Positions 31,902 through 43,156 of a DNA stretch of 64,000 bases are shown in pieces. The notes below the pieces were generated by a model. It saw only the letters and a program-made list of their open reading frames with translations. It made no database searches and had not been told where the DNA came from. The DNA is from Nannochloris sp. 'desiccata' (lineage: Eukaryota; Chlorophyta; Trebouxiophyceae; Chlorellales; Chlorellaceae), in contig JAGTXX020000003.1 of the NCBI GenBank assembly GCA_019044685.2, forward strand, positions 558,001-622,000, read 5' to 3'. The first letter of the stretch is position 1, and the number at the start of each line of letters is the position of its first letter. A program made the translations under genes and the position numbers.

Positions 31902-33178
31902 TTAATCCTTTTCTGCACCATAGAGCTGCACACCGAGACACGACGCTACAATCAATACAGCACCTACCCAGCCGTTTGGTCCCCACCGCTCACCCAACCA
32001 AAAATACGCTGCCATAGCCCCCGCAGCAGGTTCCAACGTATACACAACTGCTGCTTCAGTAGACGAGACATGCTGTAAGGCAATAACTTCAGCCAACAGC
32101 CCTAAATCTGTCACTACGACCCCCATGTATATTATAGCCGGCCAAGGTAGAATAGTAGAATCTAGTAATTCATCTAGCACTCTAGGATTTTGAACTAAAT
32201 AGAGCGACTGCTGTGGATATGTTAACAGCATACTAATGATTGATAGGGCAGCTATCATGACTAAAGCGACCGCCATCATAGGCCCTGCGTGTTTAGTACC
32301 GCATTGTTTGCTCCAGTACTCTGTCCGGTAAATTTGAACACCGAATAAAACAGCACTAGCGAAATTCCAAAAGTCTCCCCAAGATGGTGGCGCACCGCTA
32401 TCTTCTAATAACATAACACCGAGTAAAGCAGCGCCTACAGAGATCCAGGTCATGCGTTTTAATGTGGCTGTGCCGAAGATTCCGGCGAGGACAGGGACAA
32501 CAACGACGGTGAATGCGCTAAGGAAAGCACCGCGAGAAGCATCTGCTGTGACCATTCCAACGCTCTGTGTGAGGTATCCACCAGCAGCCCATACTCCGAT
32601 TTCTAAGCCGGCGCGGATAAGGCGTTCATCACGGGTTGCTCGTCTTAAAAAGGGACTAAAGGCGGCAGCGGCAATTACAAATCGAAGACTAGAGAAAACG
32701 AAAGGATCGAAGTTTTCTTGGCCTTCTTTGAGAACTACAAATGTACTTGCGCACACTAACATAACCTGCACATAGGTAGAATAAAATCAGGAATATCAAG
32801 TGATAAAAATAAGGTGTCGAGTTAGGCTGGTAGATTTTTGCCTGGATTGGACAATTGATCAAGAGACAAAACGAAACTTACCAAGTTTAGCAGTATAAGT
32901 CCTTGCAGCCTTGGACTCATATTGAGGCAAGGCCAGCTAATCCCATCCCTAGATAAAGCTCGTTGCAATCCAGTTCTTGGGCCAGCCTTTAAGCCTGGCT
33001 GTATACTTGGCCCTGCCTGAATTTCCATAGCTTTTGCGCCTGGGGGTGTACCTCCATTTACTGGATCTCTAACAGGAACGATAAGATCGTCTCCATCTTC
33101 TAATATTCGGCCACCTTGATGCCGCTGTGTCGCCTTCCCCGGACGGATTAGAGGGGCAGCTGTATTCAAATCATCCAT
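31902..33178 (-). CDS. EamA/DMT-family transporter, possibly plastid
   Basis: Two exons (33178-32882, 32765-31902) give 386 residues. About 85 polar N-terminal residues precede roughly ten hydrophobic spans arranged as two EamA repeats. Typical repeat signatures are SSLRFVIAAAAFSPFL in the first half and STEAAVVYTLEPAAGAMAAY, FWLGERWGPNGWVGAVLIV in the second (the E-P-x-x-A and L-G-E motifs). The long leader and similarity in layout to plant WAT1-like/EamA proteins of the plastid envelope suggest organelle targeting, but the leader is Pro/Gly/Asp-containing and not a classic transit peptide. The substrate is unknown. Confidence 0.8.
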
Positions 33179-33788
33179 TTGTGTATGATAAATTATTCTA
33201 TAAATTGATCGCGATCATATATTGCACGAGCTACTGCTTCAGCTAGTAAAAATTCAACGCCATTGGTAGCTGAATAACTAAAATTATTGTCTCCAGATCC
33301 TTAAATATATGCTTTCCAAAGCAGTATTAAGTTTAATAACTAGTATGTGCAGCTAACATGAACAAATAAATAAATAATTAAGCACGATCCCAAGGGCGAG
33401 ACTTGACACAAGGTAAACTTCCCTGCAAATACAGTCTTTCCTCAACCACCACCACCTTTTCTTTCATTCCGAAATTTTACACATTGCTTTAAGTAGAAAG
33501 AATTGTGTATATATGGGAGATATTTCGCCTTTGCATCCATGGCCAAAACAACAGAGAAGGAAAACAAGAAGAAACAGGCACCTACCAAAACACACACACA
33601 CAGAAGCACTGCCGCTCCGACACAAAAAAATAATCCAAAAAAGAATTAAGCAATTAATACAATAGCAGCAAAAGATCTCTTTTCCACTGATACAAGAAAG
33701 TTAAGAATAGAGATATGTTATTCAGGAAGATCATACTGACTATAAAGACATAAGGTTTAAGAAAGAAAACACGATTTCTCTCCTGCCT
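33179..33788. other. Intergenic between DMT transporter and PerM-like genes
   Basis: About 610 bases holding the transporter promoter and the 3'UTR of the PerM-like gene. A short CA repeat lies near 33589-33602, and AAATAAATAAATAA near 33363-33376. No gene supported. Confidence 0.4.
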
Positions 33789-35884
33789 TTAGTAATAATC
33801 GTCCCTGTCTGTGCTTCTCAACGCCGTAACCTGTTCTAGCTCTTTTGCCGCCACATCAGTCACCGAATACGAAGGATAATAAATCATATAATCTAAGGCA
33901 AATACACACAGCGGTACTGCTAATAACAGACCCCATACACCTAGAGAATGCTCAGCAACCACCAACACTGCCAACACCATCAGCGGATGTAATTTCAAGT
34001 GAGCAGAATAAATGGCCGGGTTTAAGCCGTAAGCTTCAACAAAGTGGACTCCAGTGATCATGAGCATAACCAACGCCAGTTTCATAAATCCATACTCGGT
34101 TAAAGCCACAAATCCAATGGGTACAGTGGAGATTAACACACCGGCTATAGGGATGAAGCCGCAAATAAAAACGAAAAGAGAGAGAAGACCCATTCCAGGA
34201 ATTCTCAAAAAGTACATCCCTAGGGCTGTTAAGAGGGTGTTTACCATGGCAATACGTGCTTGTGCTTGTAACGCACGTCCAAAAAGTGTCGCAAATACTT
34301 CTAAAGAGGGAGCCACGGTGTTGTAAATGGGGGCCACTCGGGAGGTCTTCAAAGATTCAACGCCACGGTTGATGGCAGGGAGGTCCCACATCATCATAAA
34401 GGAAAGAATGAGAGATATACCGAGCTGCAAAATTAATAGCAGAGGAAAAAAGGAAATAATAAAGGAATATGGGGTGAGTATTTGAGTGAGATTTGGAGTA
34501 AATTAGAGATACTTAATTGCTATTTTTAAGTTTTTTTTTTTTTTTTTGTACTAGAGTTGACAGATTTTTTTGTTCTTCCTCGCATGTGCCACGTTTTCGC
34601 CATTCTGAGAGAAAGGCCTTTCTCAATGAAGAAAAAGGTCTACCTCTCTTAAGCGGTGAGAAATATAAAGAAGAATACTACGAATGATTTTTGAAGCGAG
34701 CCAACGCCACCAACATCTAATTCATTAGAAGATATAAAAATTAGGGGCAACGTTGTCCCTATTCAAAACCGTTCAAATAAATCCTCTAGATTTCCCACCA
34801 TGTAAGATTACCTAGTAGGATCTCTTCATCGGAAACATACTGTACGACACTACTAGAATCGAATAGTACAGAAAACAAACCAGCAAAGAGAAAGAACGCT
34901 ATCTCACCTGTACTGCAAATTTCGAGACGAAAGAAAGAATTTCCGTCGTTAGTGATGCCGCAGCATTAGTATATTGTCTTAATATTTGCTGTAACGCTGA
35001 TCCCAGGTACGCTGTCCTTGCCTGGGCACTTAAAGCATCCAAAGCAGCAAAATCCAGTGCTTGGGTGATATCTCCAGTAGAGGCAATAACAAGGAATCTT
35101 TCCAATTGATCCATCATGTTGTCGCCAAGCCCTGTTCTCATTTTTTGCAACACCACAGCCCAGAGATTTTCAGTTTGAAGACGAGAAACAAAATCTGCAC
35201 CTTCTCGTACTACATCAGGGATAATTAACACCCCGAATAAAGAGAAAATGAGGATGATGAAGGTGTAGTAGACCAAGACCAAAGTGCGACGACGTTTTTG
35301 GGGTACCATGTGTTCGAGTTGAGGGAGTTTTTGCATATTGTCTACGAAACCGTTACCGATAAATGATACTATGAAAACGCCCATTGCTATCTGCAAGTAA
35401 TTAAGAAAGGGAAAAAGGGAACAGTATTAGTAAGATGGATAATTAGGCGCGGTCGAAGGCGGGGAAAGGTTAATCGAAAAGGAAATGAAAAGGTACTTTT
35501 TAATGAATCGAAACAACAAATAAGAAAACATACCCCAAGAAAGTCTCTAAGCTGCGATGCTAACAATGCCACGGTAACCCAAGAGGCTATCTTTTGCCAA
35601 GGCAGATTGATGAAGTCGTCGATCACGTCTGAAAGTTGTCGTCTACCAGGACTTGAGTTGCTATAGCCCTGAACGGAATACCCTGAACTTTCGCAAATTG
35701 GTAACCGTCTTTGATTAGTTCTTTGTGGCTGGCCAGGCCGGCTAGAGAGGGAAGGGCTAGTAATATGCAGAGCTGATGGCAAGAGTGGTCTAGAGCATGG
35801 CCTCACAGACACCCTGGTTGTCGCTACAGATGGCTGTCTAAGGGCATTATTTGCGGATCCAAGTTTCCACATTGTGGCCTTCAT
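33789..35884 (-). CDS. PerM/AI-2E-family membrane protein, probably plastid-targeted
   Basis: Three exons (35884-35534, 35390-34908, 34424-33789) encode 489 residues. The AI-2E exporter-like fold (UPF0118, PerM) is shown by paired early membrane spans, a cytosolic helical segment with QRR and DFVSRLQTEN, then four or more C-terminal spans with IPGMGLLSLFVFICGFIPIAGVLI and NPAIYSAHLKLHPL, the most conserved family segment. The first 90 residues are Ser/Arg/Pro-rich and basic (MKATMWKLGSANNAL...RVSVRPCSRPLLP), fitting a plastid transit peptide. Plants have plastid homologues. Substrate unknown. The second intron (about 480 bases) is far longer than others in the window. Confidence 0.88.
34428..34907 (-). 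other. Unusually long intron with a 16-base palindrome and homopolymer tract
   Basis: An intron of the PerM-like gene. It contains GAGAAAGGCCTTTCTC (around 34609-34624), a perfect palindrome, and a T-rich tract on the plus strand near 34531-34548. Box C/D-like sequence is not convincing on the transcribed strand. Confidence 0.5.
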
Positions 35885-36149
35885 TTGCAATATGTCCTGC
35901 GCTGATCACCTCACCGAGGAATATTTAATTGGATTCCAAACAATGGTAACTAACTAAAAGGTAATGCACCCAGGACCTATCTCCCCTCAAAGATCAACAC
36001 CCTGGAATAATATTAATGCATGCATATGTTGCTGTGGCGCATTTTACATATCAGCGACTGCTCAATTCTGTGAAGTGCAGTGGTGTGGGCAACTTGCCTT
36101 CAAGTCGGCTGGCCTGGCACATTATCTTAATTGTATGTCAAATTAAATT

Positions 36150-36653
36150 ATGGGTTTCTTAGAGGACATATTATTGGGTTCAATCTCTAAAGGAGTCAAT
36201 GTAAGCTGTTCATCGAAAAATTATACTCCCTGTGATCAATCGAAACATATTTCACTTGTTGAGTTTTGACAATTTAACGCCCCGTTTCCTCTCATTCCTT
36301 TCAGAACGCAACCCTTATTTTCATCAATTTTTCTCTCGTTGGGTGCATCGCTCTCTTAGCTGGGCTTATCTTTTCCGGCGGCATACCACCCGACGTCGTT
36401 CCTCACCTTGCTATAGTCCTTTTCTTTGCCATAGGCCTTACTATATCAGTTAATTGGTACTTATCTAGTGTATTTAGTTCGTAAATCATGTCCTGCAAGT
36501 CTTGATTTGCTCTCATAGTTATCTACTTGGCTATTTTTTTGCAGGGTTGTTAGCCAGACAGGGACGGTGAGCCCTATCGAGCAACGGAAAGAGATATTTG
36601 GTGGCCCGGAAGAAGAAAGAGAACTAGCAACAGTACCTCCAAAACAAGAATGA
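36150..36653 (+). CDS. Pkr1-like V-ATPase assembly factor
   Basis: Three exons (36150-36200, 36305-36456, 36545-36653) encode 103 residues, too split for a simple ORF scan. MGFLEDILLGSISKGVN leads to two membrane spans (about 20-41 and 48-66, FINFSLVGCIALLAGLIF and AIVLFFAIGLTISVNW), followed by a soluble Glu-rich tail. Length, the N-x-x-L-x-x-x-N span and the SVNW end match Pkr1, an ER protein needed to assemble the Vo sector of the vacuolar ATPase in yeast. The assignment is from pattern memory. The stop codon is only 38 bases before the TRMU start on the same strand. Confidence 0.6.
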
Positions 36654-36691
36654 ATGAATTATATAGGCACAGGAGAGGAGGATAATAGGAG

Positions 36692-38233
36692 ATGTGGTTT
36701 ATTAGAATGCTACGAAGCAGTAATGCCGCTGCTGTCTTGAAGAACTACCCCCTGCTCTTGGGGAAACTAGAAGCTCCTTCTAGCAATCTCGCTCCTGCTT
36801 TTGCTATAAGTGCGCAGCTATTCCCTCTTTCTACCTGGGCAGAAACGCAGTATAAAGTCATTGATGATAGCCTTTCTCTTCTACTGCGTCGCTTTCTCAG
36901 CACGACGTCTCATCAAACTCTACAGCAAGGAAAGAAACACAACACAGAAGAAACGAAGAATAAAATAGCAGTTGGAATATCAGGTGGTGTCGACTCCGCA
37001 GTCGCTGCCCTCCTACTAAAACAAGCAGGCTATGAGGTCGTCGGCGTCTTTATGCGAAACTGGGATGAAACCGAAGAAACTGGGAAGACTAGACACTGTA
37101 CCATAGAAAAAGATTTTAAAGATGCTAGTGCAGTCTGCACTCAGTTGAATATTCCGCTATACGAAGCTGATTTTATTGCTCAGTATTGGAATGAGGTGTT
37201 TACCAAATTTTTAGCAGAGTGTTCCCGGGGACTAACGCCAAATCCAGATTTAGCCTGCAATAGGCACATTAAGTTTGGGGCGTTGTTAGAGTTTGCGAAA
37301 AGGCAACTTGGGGTTGAGATGGTGGCGACTGGGCATTATGCTCGTATTAAGAAAATTCCTTCCTCTTCTTCTTCTGCTTTTATTGCCACTTGTAGTGACG
37401 AGAATGATGGGGTTTTGCAAGCAAAAAAGGTCCAGCTACTTCAGGGTATTGACGGCACAAAAGATCAATCGTATTTTTTAGCTTCAATCCATCCTGAGGC
37501 TCTCAACAGTGTCCTCTTCCCTCTTGGAGAATTTGAAAAATCTACCGTCCGAGAAATAGCAGCTAAATATAAACTTGTGCCCGCTGAGAAACGCAGTAGT
37601 GCAGGAATATGTTTTATAGGACGTAGAAATTTCGCTGAATTCCTGGAGCAGTACTTACCCATCGTGCCAGGACGGTTTATAGACGTAGATAACGGAAAAG
37701 ACGTGGGTCGGTGTGAGAATATTTTATCGGTCACGATTGGACAACGTCCTGGCATCGGGGGTGCTTCTGACCGAACCTATGTCGCAGGGAAAGATATAAA
37801 TACAGGGATAGTCTACATAGCAAAAGGAAGAAATCATCCTGCGCTGACAACGAAGAGTGCGATGCTTAGAACACCACACTGGCTCAGTAGGGAACATTTT
37901 GATAGATTGAAATGCGATAAAGAGCTACAATGTGAGTATAAAGCGCGATATGGACAGAAATCAGCGAAATGTACATTGAAATTGGTGCATTCTGAAGAAA
38001 TTACAGCTGAAAAGGGCTTTAAGAAAAGTAGATTTTGTGGATTACAAGCAGAGGATTCAAAAATTAACGACGGGTATGTTGTTGTTCATTTTGACAAGCC
38101 TGCTGGAGCTATTACCCCTCAGCAAGAGTTTGTTATGTATGACGGGGATGTGTGTATAGGCAGTGCAGCGATTGCAATGCCTGGGCAAACATTGCATGAA
38201 GAGAGAGAAGGAGGAGAGAACCATAATTTTTAA
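36692..38233 (+). CDS. TRMU: tRNA-specific 2-thiouridylase, mitochondrial type (TRMU/MnmA)
   Basis: A single-exon gene of 513 residues. The first 85 residues are Arg/Ser/Leu-rich without a domain, fitting an organelle presequence. The PP-loop ATP motif is GISGGVDSA (about 95-103), followed by GVFMRNWDE. The catalytic Cys pair is visible: Cys189 in NPDLACNRHIKF and Cys307 in SSAGICFIG. GHYARIK and the TIGQRPGIGG segment of the central domain are intact, and a C-terminal beta-barrel follows. The enzyme forms 2-thiouridine at wobble position 34 of Lys, Glu and Gln tRNAs. Length exceeds bacterial MnmA mostly by the leader and a Ser-rich loop near residue 230. Confidence 0.95.
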   Translation: MWFIRMLRSSNAAAVLKNYPLLLGKLEAPSSNLAPAFAISAQLFPLSTWAETQYKVIDDSLSLLLRRFLSTTSHQTLQQGKKHNTEETKNKIAVGISGGVDSAVAALLLKQAGYEVVGVFMRNWDETEETGKTRHCTIEKDFKDASAVCTQLNIPLYEADFIAQYWNEVFTKFLAECSRGLTPNPDLACNRHIKFGALLEFAKRQLGVEMVATGHYARIKKIPSSSSSAFIATCSDENDGVLQAKKVQLLQGIDGTKDQSYFLASIHPEALNSVLFPLGEFEKSTVREIAAKYKLVPAEKRSSAGICFIGRRNFAEFLEQYLPIVPGRFIDVDNGKDVGRCENILSVTIGQRPGIGGASDRTYVAGKDINTGIVYIAKGRNHPALTTKSAMLRTPHWLSREHFDRLKCDKELQCEYKARYGQKSAKCTLKLVHSEEITAEKGFKKSRFCGLQAEDSKINDGYVVVHFDKPAGAITPQQEFVMYDGDVCIGSAAIAMPGQTLHEEREGGENHNF

Positions 38234-38419
38234 AAACACGGGAGCTGAAAAAAGAGAAGGAACTGTTCTTTAATTGGTTGTTTAGGGAGCAAAGCGACCG
38301 AACCTTGTAATGATGCGAATATACAACTACTAGATGTTCAAGCGTTTAACAGGAAATAGAGCCTCAAGGAAATAGAAGCAAATAGTGAAAATAGAAAATT
38401 GAATTGAAGAGACCACAAA

Positions 38420-38470
38420 TGGGTTTGATGTACCGCCCTTAGAGCCGAGGTACACGCTAAGCTAAACCCA
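38420..38470. other. Nested inverted repeat, possible structured RNA or regulatory site
   Basis: An outer stem TGGGTTT (38420-38426) pairs with AAACCCA (38464-38470). An inner stem TGTACC (38429-38434) pairs with GGTACA (38449-38454), with a 14-base loop and an asymmetric internal loop. It lies upstream of the HECT ligase gene, about 105 bases before its preferred ATG, so it may be in the 5'UTR. No known RNA family was recognised. Confidence 0.4.
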
Positions 38471-38574
38471 CGGGGAACTTAAAGCAGTCAGCACCTCATA
38501 TGGAGAACATATCCATTTGTCGCTGTTGTTCCGGCAAAGCCCTCAACACCCTGCGATGCAGCCAAAGCTTCGCA

Positions 38575-41500
38575 ATGCCCAGTAAAACGAGAGCTAGCAA
38601 GCGAAAGCGCAGTGACGAACAACCAAGAGAACAACCCAGGACTTCACCTAAACCTCAACGAGGTCAGAGAGAGCAGCAGCAGGTTCCTATTGCGCAGCAA
38701 CCTCCTGAAGAGGAAATAAAGACAGAGCCCATTGATTCCACTGGCAGGCTCACTCGCCACCAAGCACAGGCCCTTGGCAAACGACCTACCTCGGCTCAAG
38801 ACGAACCCGAGAGGTATCTGCAACAAAAGGCTAGACAGCAGGCTCGCACTGCAAGAAGAGAGCAGCGTGATCGTCAGATGGAACGACGTCCAGGTTCCGG
38901 CGGAGGACCTCGTAGGGTCAGTGCTTCTTTATTTGTTTTTATTTTTCATCTTCCGCATCATATATATCATATAAGTGACCTTAAGATTGTTGTTTATACG
39001 TTTTCAGGGTGATGGAGATGAAGACGATCCCAGGAATGCGTAAGTAAAATTAATTCAAGCTTCTGATCCACTGATTCAAAAATTATCCTCCACTATTTAT
39101 CTATACCAAAGGTACTAACAGTCCTTCTATTTCATCTCGGTATGCAGTGACTTAGGCTTACAAGGCCTTTTAAGACGCCTAGGCGCAGGTTTTGAAGACG
39201 CCTTCCCAGGAATGGGCATGGGCTTGAGCGGAGGAGGCGCTAGGATCAAATCGATTCTAGCAATGCTTCGTGAAGAAGACGAGGGGCAGCACCTCACGGG
39301 TCTCAACGAACTCTGTGAATACCTTGCTGTAGCTACCGAGGAAACCATGGTTTCGTTCCCTATTGACCAGACTGTTCCAATTCTGATCAACTTTTTAGGG
39401 CATGAACTTAATCCAGATGTTATGCTTTTAGCAGCACGTGCTTTAACCAATTTGGCTGATGTATTCCCGCCTGCATGTTCCTACATCATCCGTCATGGTG
39501 CTGTCCCAGCCTTTTGTGCTCGTTTATTAAATATTGAGTATATTGATCTCGCGGAACAGAGTTTGCAAGCATTGGAAAAACTTTCTCACGAGCACCCTGG
39601 GAGCTTACTACGTGCAGGTGCATTGGTAGCTACGCTTTCCTATGTAGATTTCTTCCAAACTGGAGTTCAACGTGTCGCTGTAGCCACTGCGGCCAACATT
39701 TGTCGTGGGCTTTCCACTGAACATGTCGATGCCGTCTCTACCGCTGCTCCTATTTTAATCGGATTACTGTCATACTCCGATGCTAAAATCGTAGATAGCG
39801 CATGCTTGGCGCTTACCCGTATTGCAGATGCGTTCTCCCGTAGCCCTGAACATATGGAGGTGCTTGTCGGCTTTGGCCTTGTTAATTCAATTGTGGAGTT
39901 GGTAGAGGTAAGTGAAACTGGAAGCATCGCTTCACAGCTTTCTGGCTCTACTTTTTATGGATTAGTAAAGTTATTAGCTACTTGTGCATCTGGATCGCAT
40001 GTTGTTGCTGAAAGCTTGTTACAAGCAGGTGTATCAGGCACTTTGAATAAGTTACTTATGACGTCACCCCTGCTGTCAGCAAGCCTGGCGTCTCCTGGGA
40101 ATGCTCTTCGTTCTGCTGATCAGTTGCAAGATTTGGTTAGTTTGGCAAACCAATTGCTTCCTACTATTCCTGATGCTTCGGCGGCTGTGTTGAATTCGAT
40201 GCCTGCACCTCCTGCTGAGCTTACAGGTCGTGCTGGTGCAGGGAGCGGTGCTGGCGGTGGTGGTGGTGGTGGTGGCGGTCTTTCTTCTACTCCCCGCCCT
40301 CCCACCAACACAGCTCTTCAAGCGACTGCCCTTGCTGCGTATTTAAAAGAAAACCCCGAGGCAGCAGATCGCGTAGCTGAAGATCTCTTGGCTGTCATGC
40401 TGAAAGTTCATGCTTCCAGTGGCACCATTCACACAAAAAAAGTAAGCCGCACTATGCTGGCCAAGTTGCTCTACCATACTTCAGCTCCTACGTTAAGCAA
40501 ATTGCTTTTAGATCTTCCTATTTCTAGTCTTGTGGCACGTCTTCTCCGTTCAGAAGACCCTGCAATTGCTGCAGAAGGTATGCAGATGGCTGAAATACTA
40601 TTGGAAAAGCTGCAAGAAGAATACTCTAAATATTTTTTGAAGGAAGGCGTTGTGCATGCAATGGAGGAATTAGCTGCTTCTGCTGTTGAAGTTGCACCAG
40701 CACCTGTTGCTGCTGCGGCAGAAGAAGCTAAAGACAAGGATGCAGATAAAATTACCGCCACTAATGTTGCTGCTCCTGCATCAGAAGCGGCTAAGCCGCC
40801 TTCGGCTAGTGCCGCTACCCGAGGTGGTGCTGGTGCTGCTCCTGGTGCCGCGGGCACTCGTGGGCCTAGTCTTACACGGAGGAGGACCCGTAGCATGGCT
40901 CCTGAAGATGAACAGCCACAACCAGAGGAACAATCTCCGGCTGAGCGGCCAGAAGAAGACCACGAAGAAGATGATGAGGATGAAGAAGAAGAAGATGAGC
41001 CTTATAGCCATCGCCACTATCGTGCGCGCTTAGCGTATAACAATCAACGCACCCCTGCTGGCCCTCATCTCAAAAATGCGTTAGCAATCCATGCTAGAAA
41101 GTTTTGCTCTCGTTATTTCACCGACGCTCAAGGTAATTCTCTAGGCTGCCGAACTCAAGGTGTTTTAGTTTTAGAAAGAATTTGCGAGCGCTTTCCCGAC
41201 CCTGCTGCAGTGCAAGAACTGCTCACAGCTCTCGCTGCAACTGGAGAAGCGTCTATCTCAACCTTTGAGTTTCTTACAAGTGGTACCTTGTGTAAATTAC
41301 ATGATTATCTGCAAGGAGAAGGCTTACCAAAAGTGTCACCTACTACTGGTCATGGTGGTGATCCTGAAGAAACTCGTCGGTGGCAAATTTTAGAACGTTT
41401 GGCTCAGTTTTCTCAAATTGCACTCCCCCCAGGTTCAGGAAGTAGCCCTCCCTTGGCTGTCCTAGTAGAAAAAATCCAAGCTGCACTTGCCGCTGCTGAA

Positions 41501-43112
41501 AAATTTGAAGTACAGACCACTGATATAGCGTCCGTGCCTTCTGCGTATTCATTTTTCGGTGGGTCCTTCTTTGGCGGCGGTGGTCGGCATGGATCTCTAT
41601 CTCGCTCAAGTGGAGATGCCAGCGGCAGTTTATCTGCTGGTCTTGCTGCGTTAAGTAATCCTTTTAAAATCAGACTTTCCCGCCATCCTTCTGCAGCGCC
41701 TTCTCCCCCCTCTGGAGCTGCGGCTGGAGGGACTGGCGATGCCGGTGCGAGCGGCAGCGGTGCACCCGATGCTCCGGCCAACATGCCGACTGCTGCTAAT
41801 ATTGGTTTGAAAGATTATACCAGTAATGTCGTTTTGATTGAACCTTTAGCGTCTATGAATCAAGTCGAAGAGTTCTTATGGCCGCGTGTGCAATACACTC
41901 CTGGAGAGTACGTACGTATGCTTGCGGGAGAAGCTGCTGGTAGAGATGAAGCAACTAGAGCTGCTGGCGGTGGTGGTGGCGGTGGTGGTAGCAGAGGAGG
42001 GAGAGATCGTGGTCGTGGTGAATCCGCTGCTGCTGCAGCTGGAGGTGCTGGAGGTGCTAGTGGAAGTGGACCGAGAGCGACAAGTAGAAGCAGACCAATC
42101 CCCCAGCCTGCTGGTCAGAATAATCATTCACAAGGAAGGAGACTTACGAGAGCTCAAGCTCGTGCTGCTGCGGAAGCCGAGGTAGCTGCACAGGGCGTTG
42201 CTAGTGCGACTACTGCTGGAGCAGGGGGTGTAGATACTACCATGGCTGAAGGTAATAATCAACTCAACGCAGAAGTGCCTCCAGGAGACGCAGTTGCTGC
42301 TTCTGCTTCTGCTGAGCTAGCTGCCGCAAGAGCCATGGCTGCTGCCGAAGCTGCAGCGGCACAAGCTGCTTTGTTTGGTAGCATTCATGATGGTGAGATT
42401 GAATCTGATGAAGATTATGAAGATGAAGATATGGAGGAAGGGTATGTAGAAGGAGAAGATGACTTTGACGAGGATGGTACGTAGAGTATAAGCTGTCTCT
42501 TATTTTATTTTTTATATTATCTAGTTTTTGGTTTACAGCACCGATTTTTTTTTTCAGTTTGGAAGTTAATTTTTTTTGTTTGTTTTTTTGTTTTTTGTTT
42601 TTTTCTCTATTGCAGAGGATGATATGCTAGATGCTGCTGCAATGCATGTCCACGATATGCATATCGGTACTGAAGAAGAGGCGCAAGAACCACGTGAAAC
42701 TAGCACGCAGCCTTCACCTAGCCCTGCACCTGTTTCTGCTCCCGCTGCTGCTGCTGCTGCGCCTGGGCATCCTGCCCCTACTGCAGCATTAGCTGCTGCC
42801 CCAACTGCCGCCGCTAATGCTGCAGGTAGACGTTTGTATGCTGGAGCTGCTGCTACTGGCACCCCTGCTGCAGCAGCTGAAGGCACACCTCACGTCCCTC
42901 GTCTTGCATTTTATCTCAACGGGCGCTTCCTTGAGCCAACAACAACAATCTTTCAAGCTGTCCGCGCAGGAATGAGTTCTACTGACAGTGGAGCGAGTGG
43001 AAGCGCTGGCCCTTCCTCTTCCTCTGGACGGTCTCTGGGCTCTCGGTTATGGGGAGATGTCCATACTTTAACTTACCGCCCTTATGAAGCAGCGGTACAA
43101 GAAAGAGACGAA

Positions 43113-43156
<44 letters not shown>

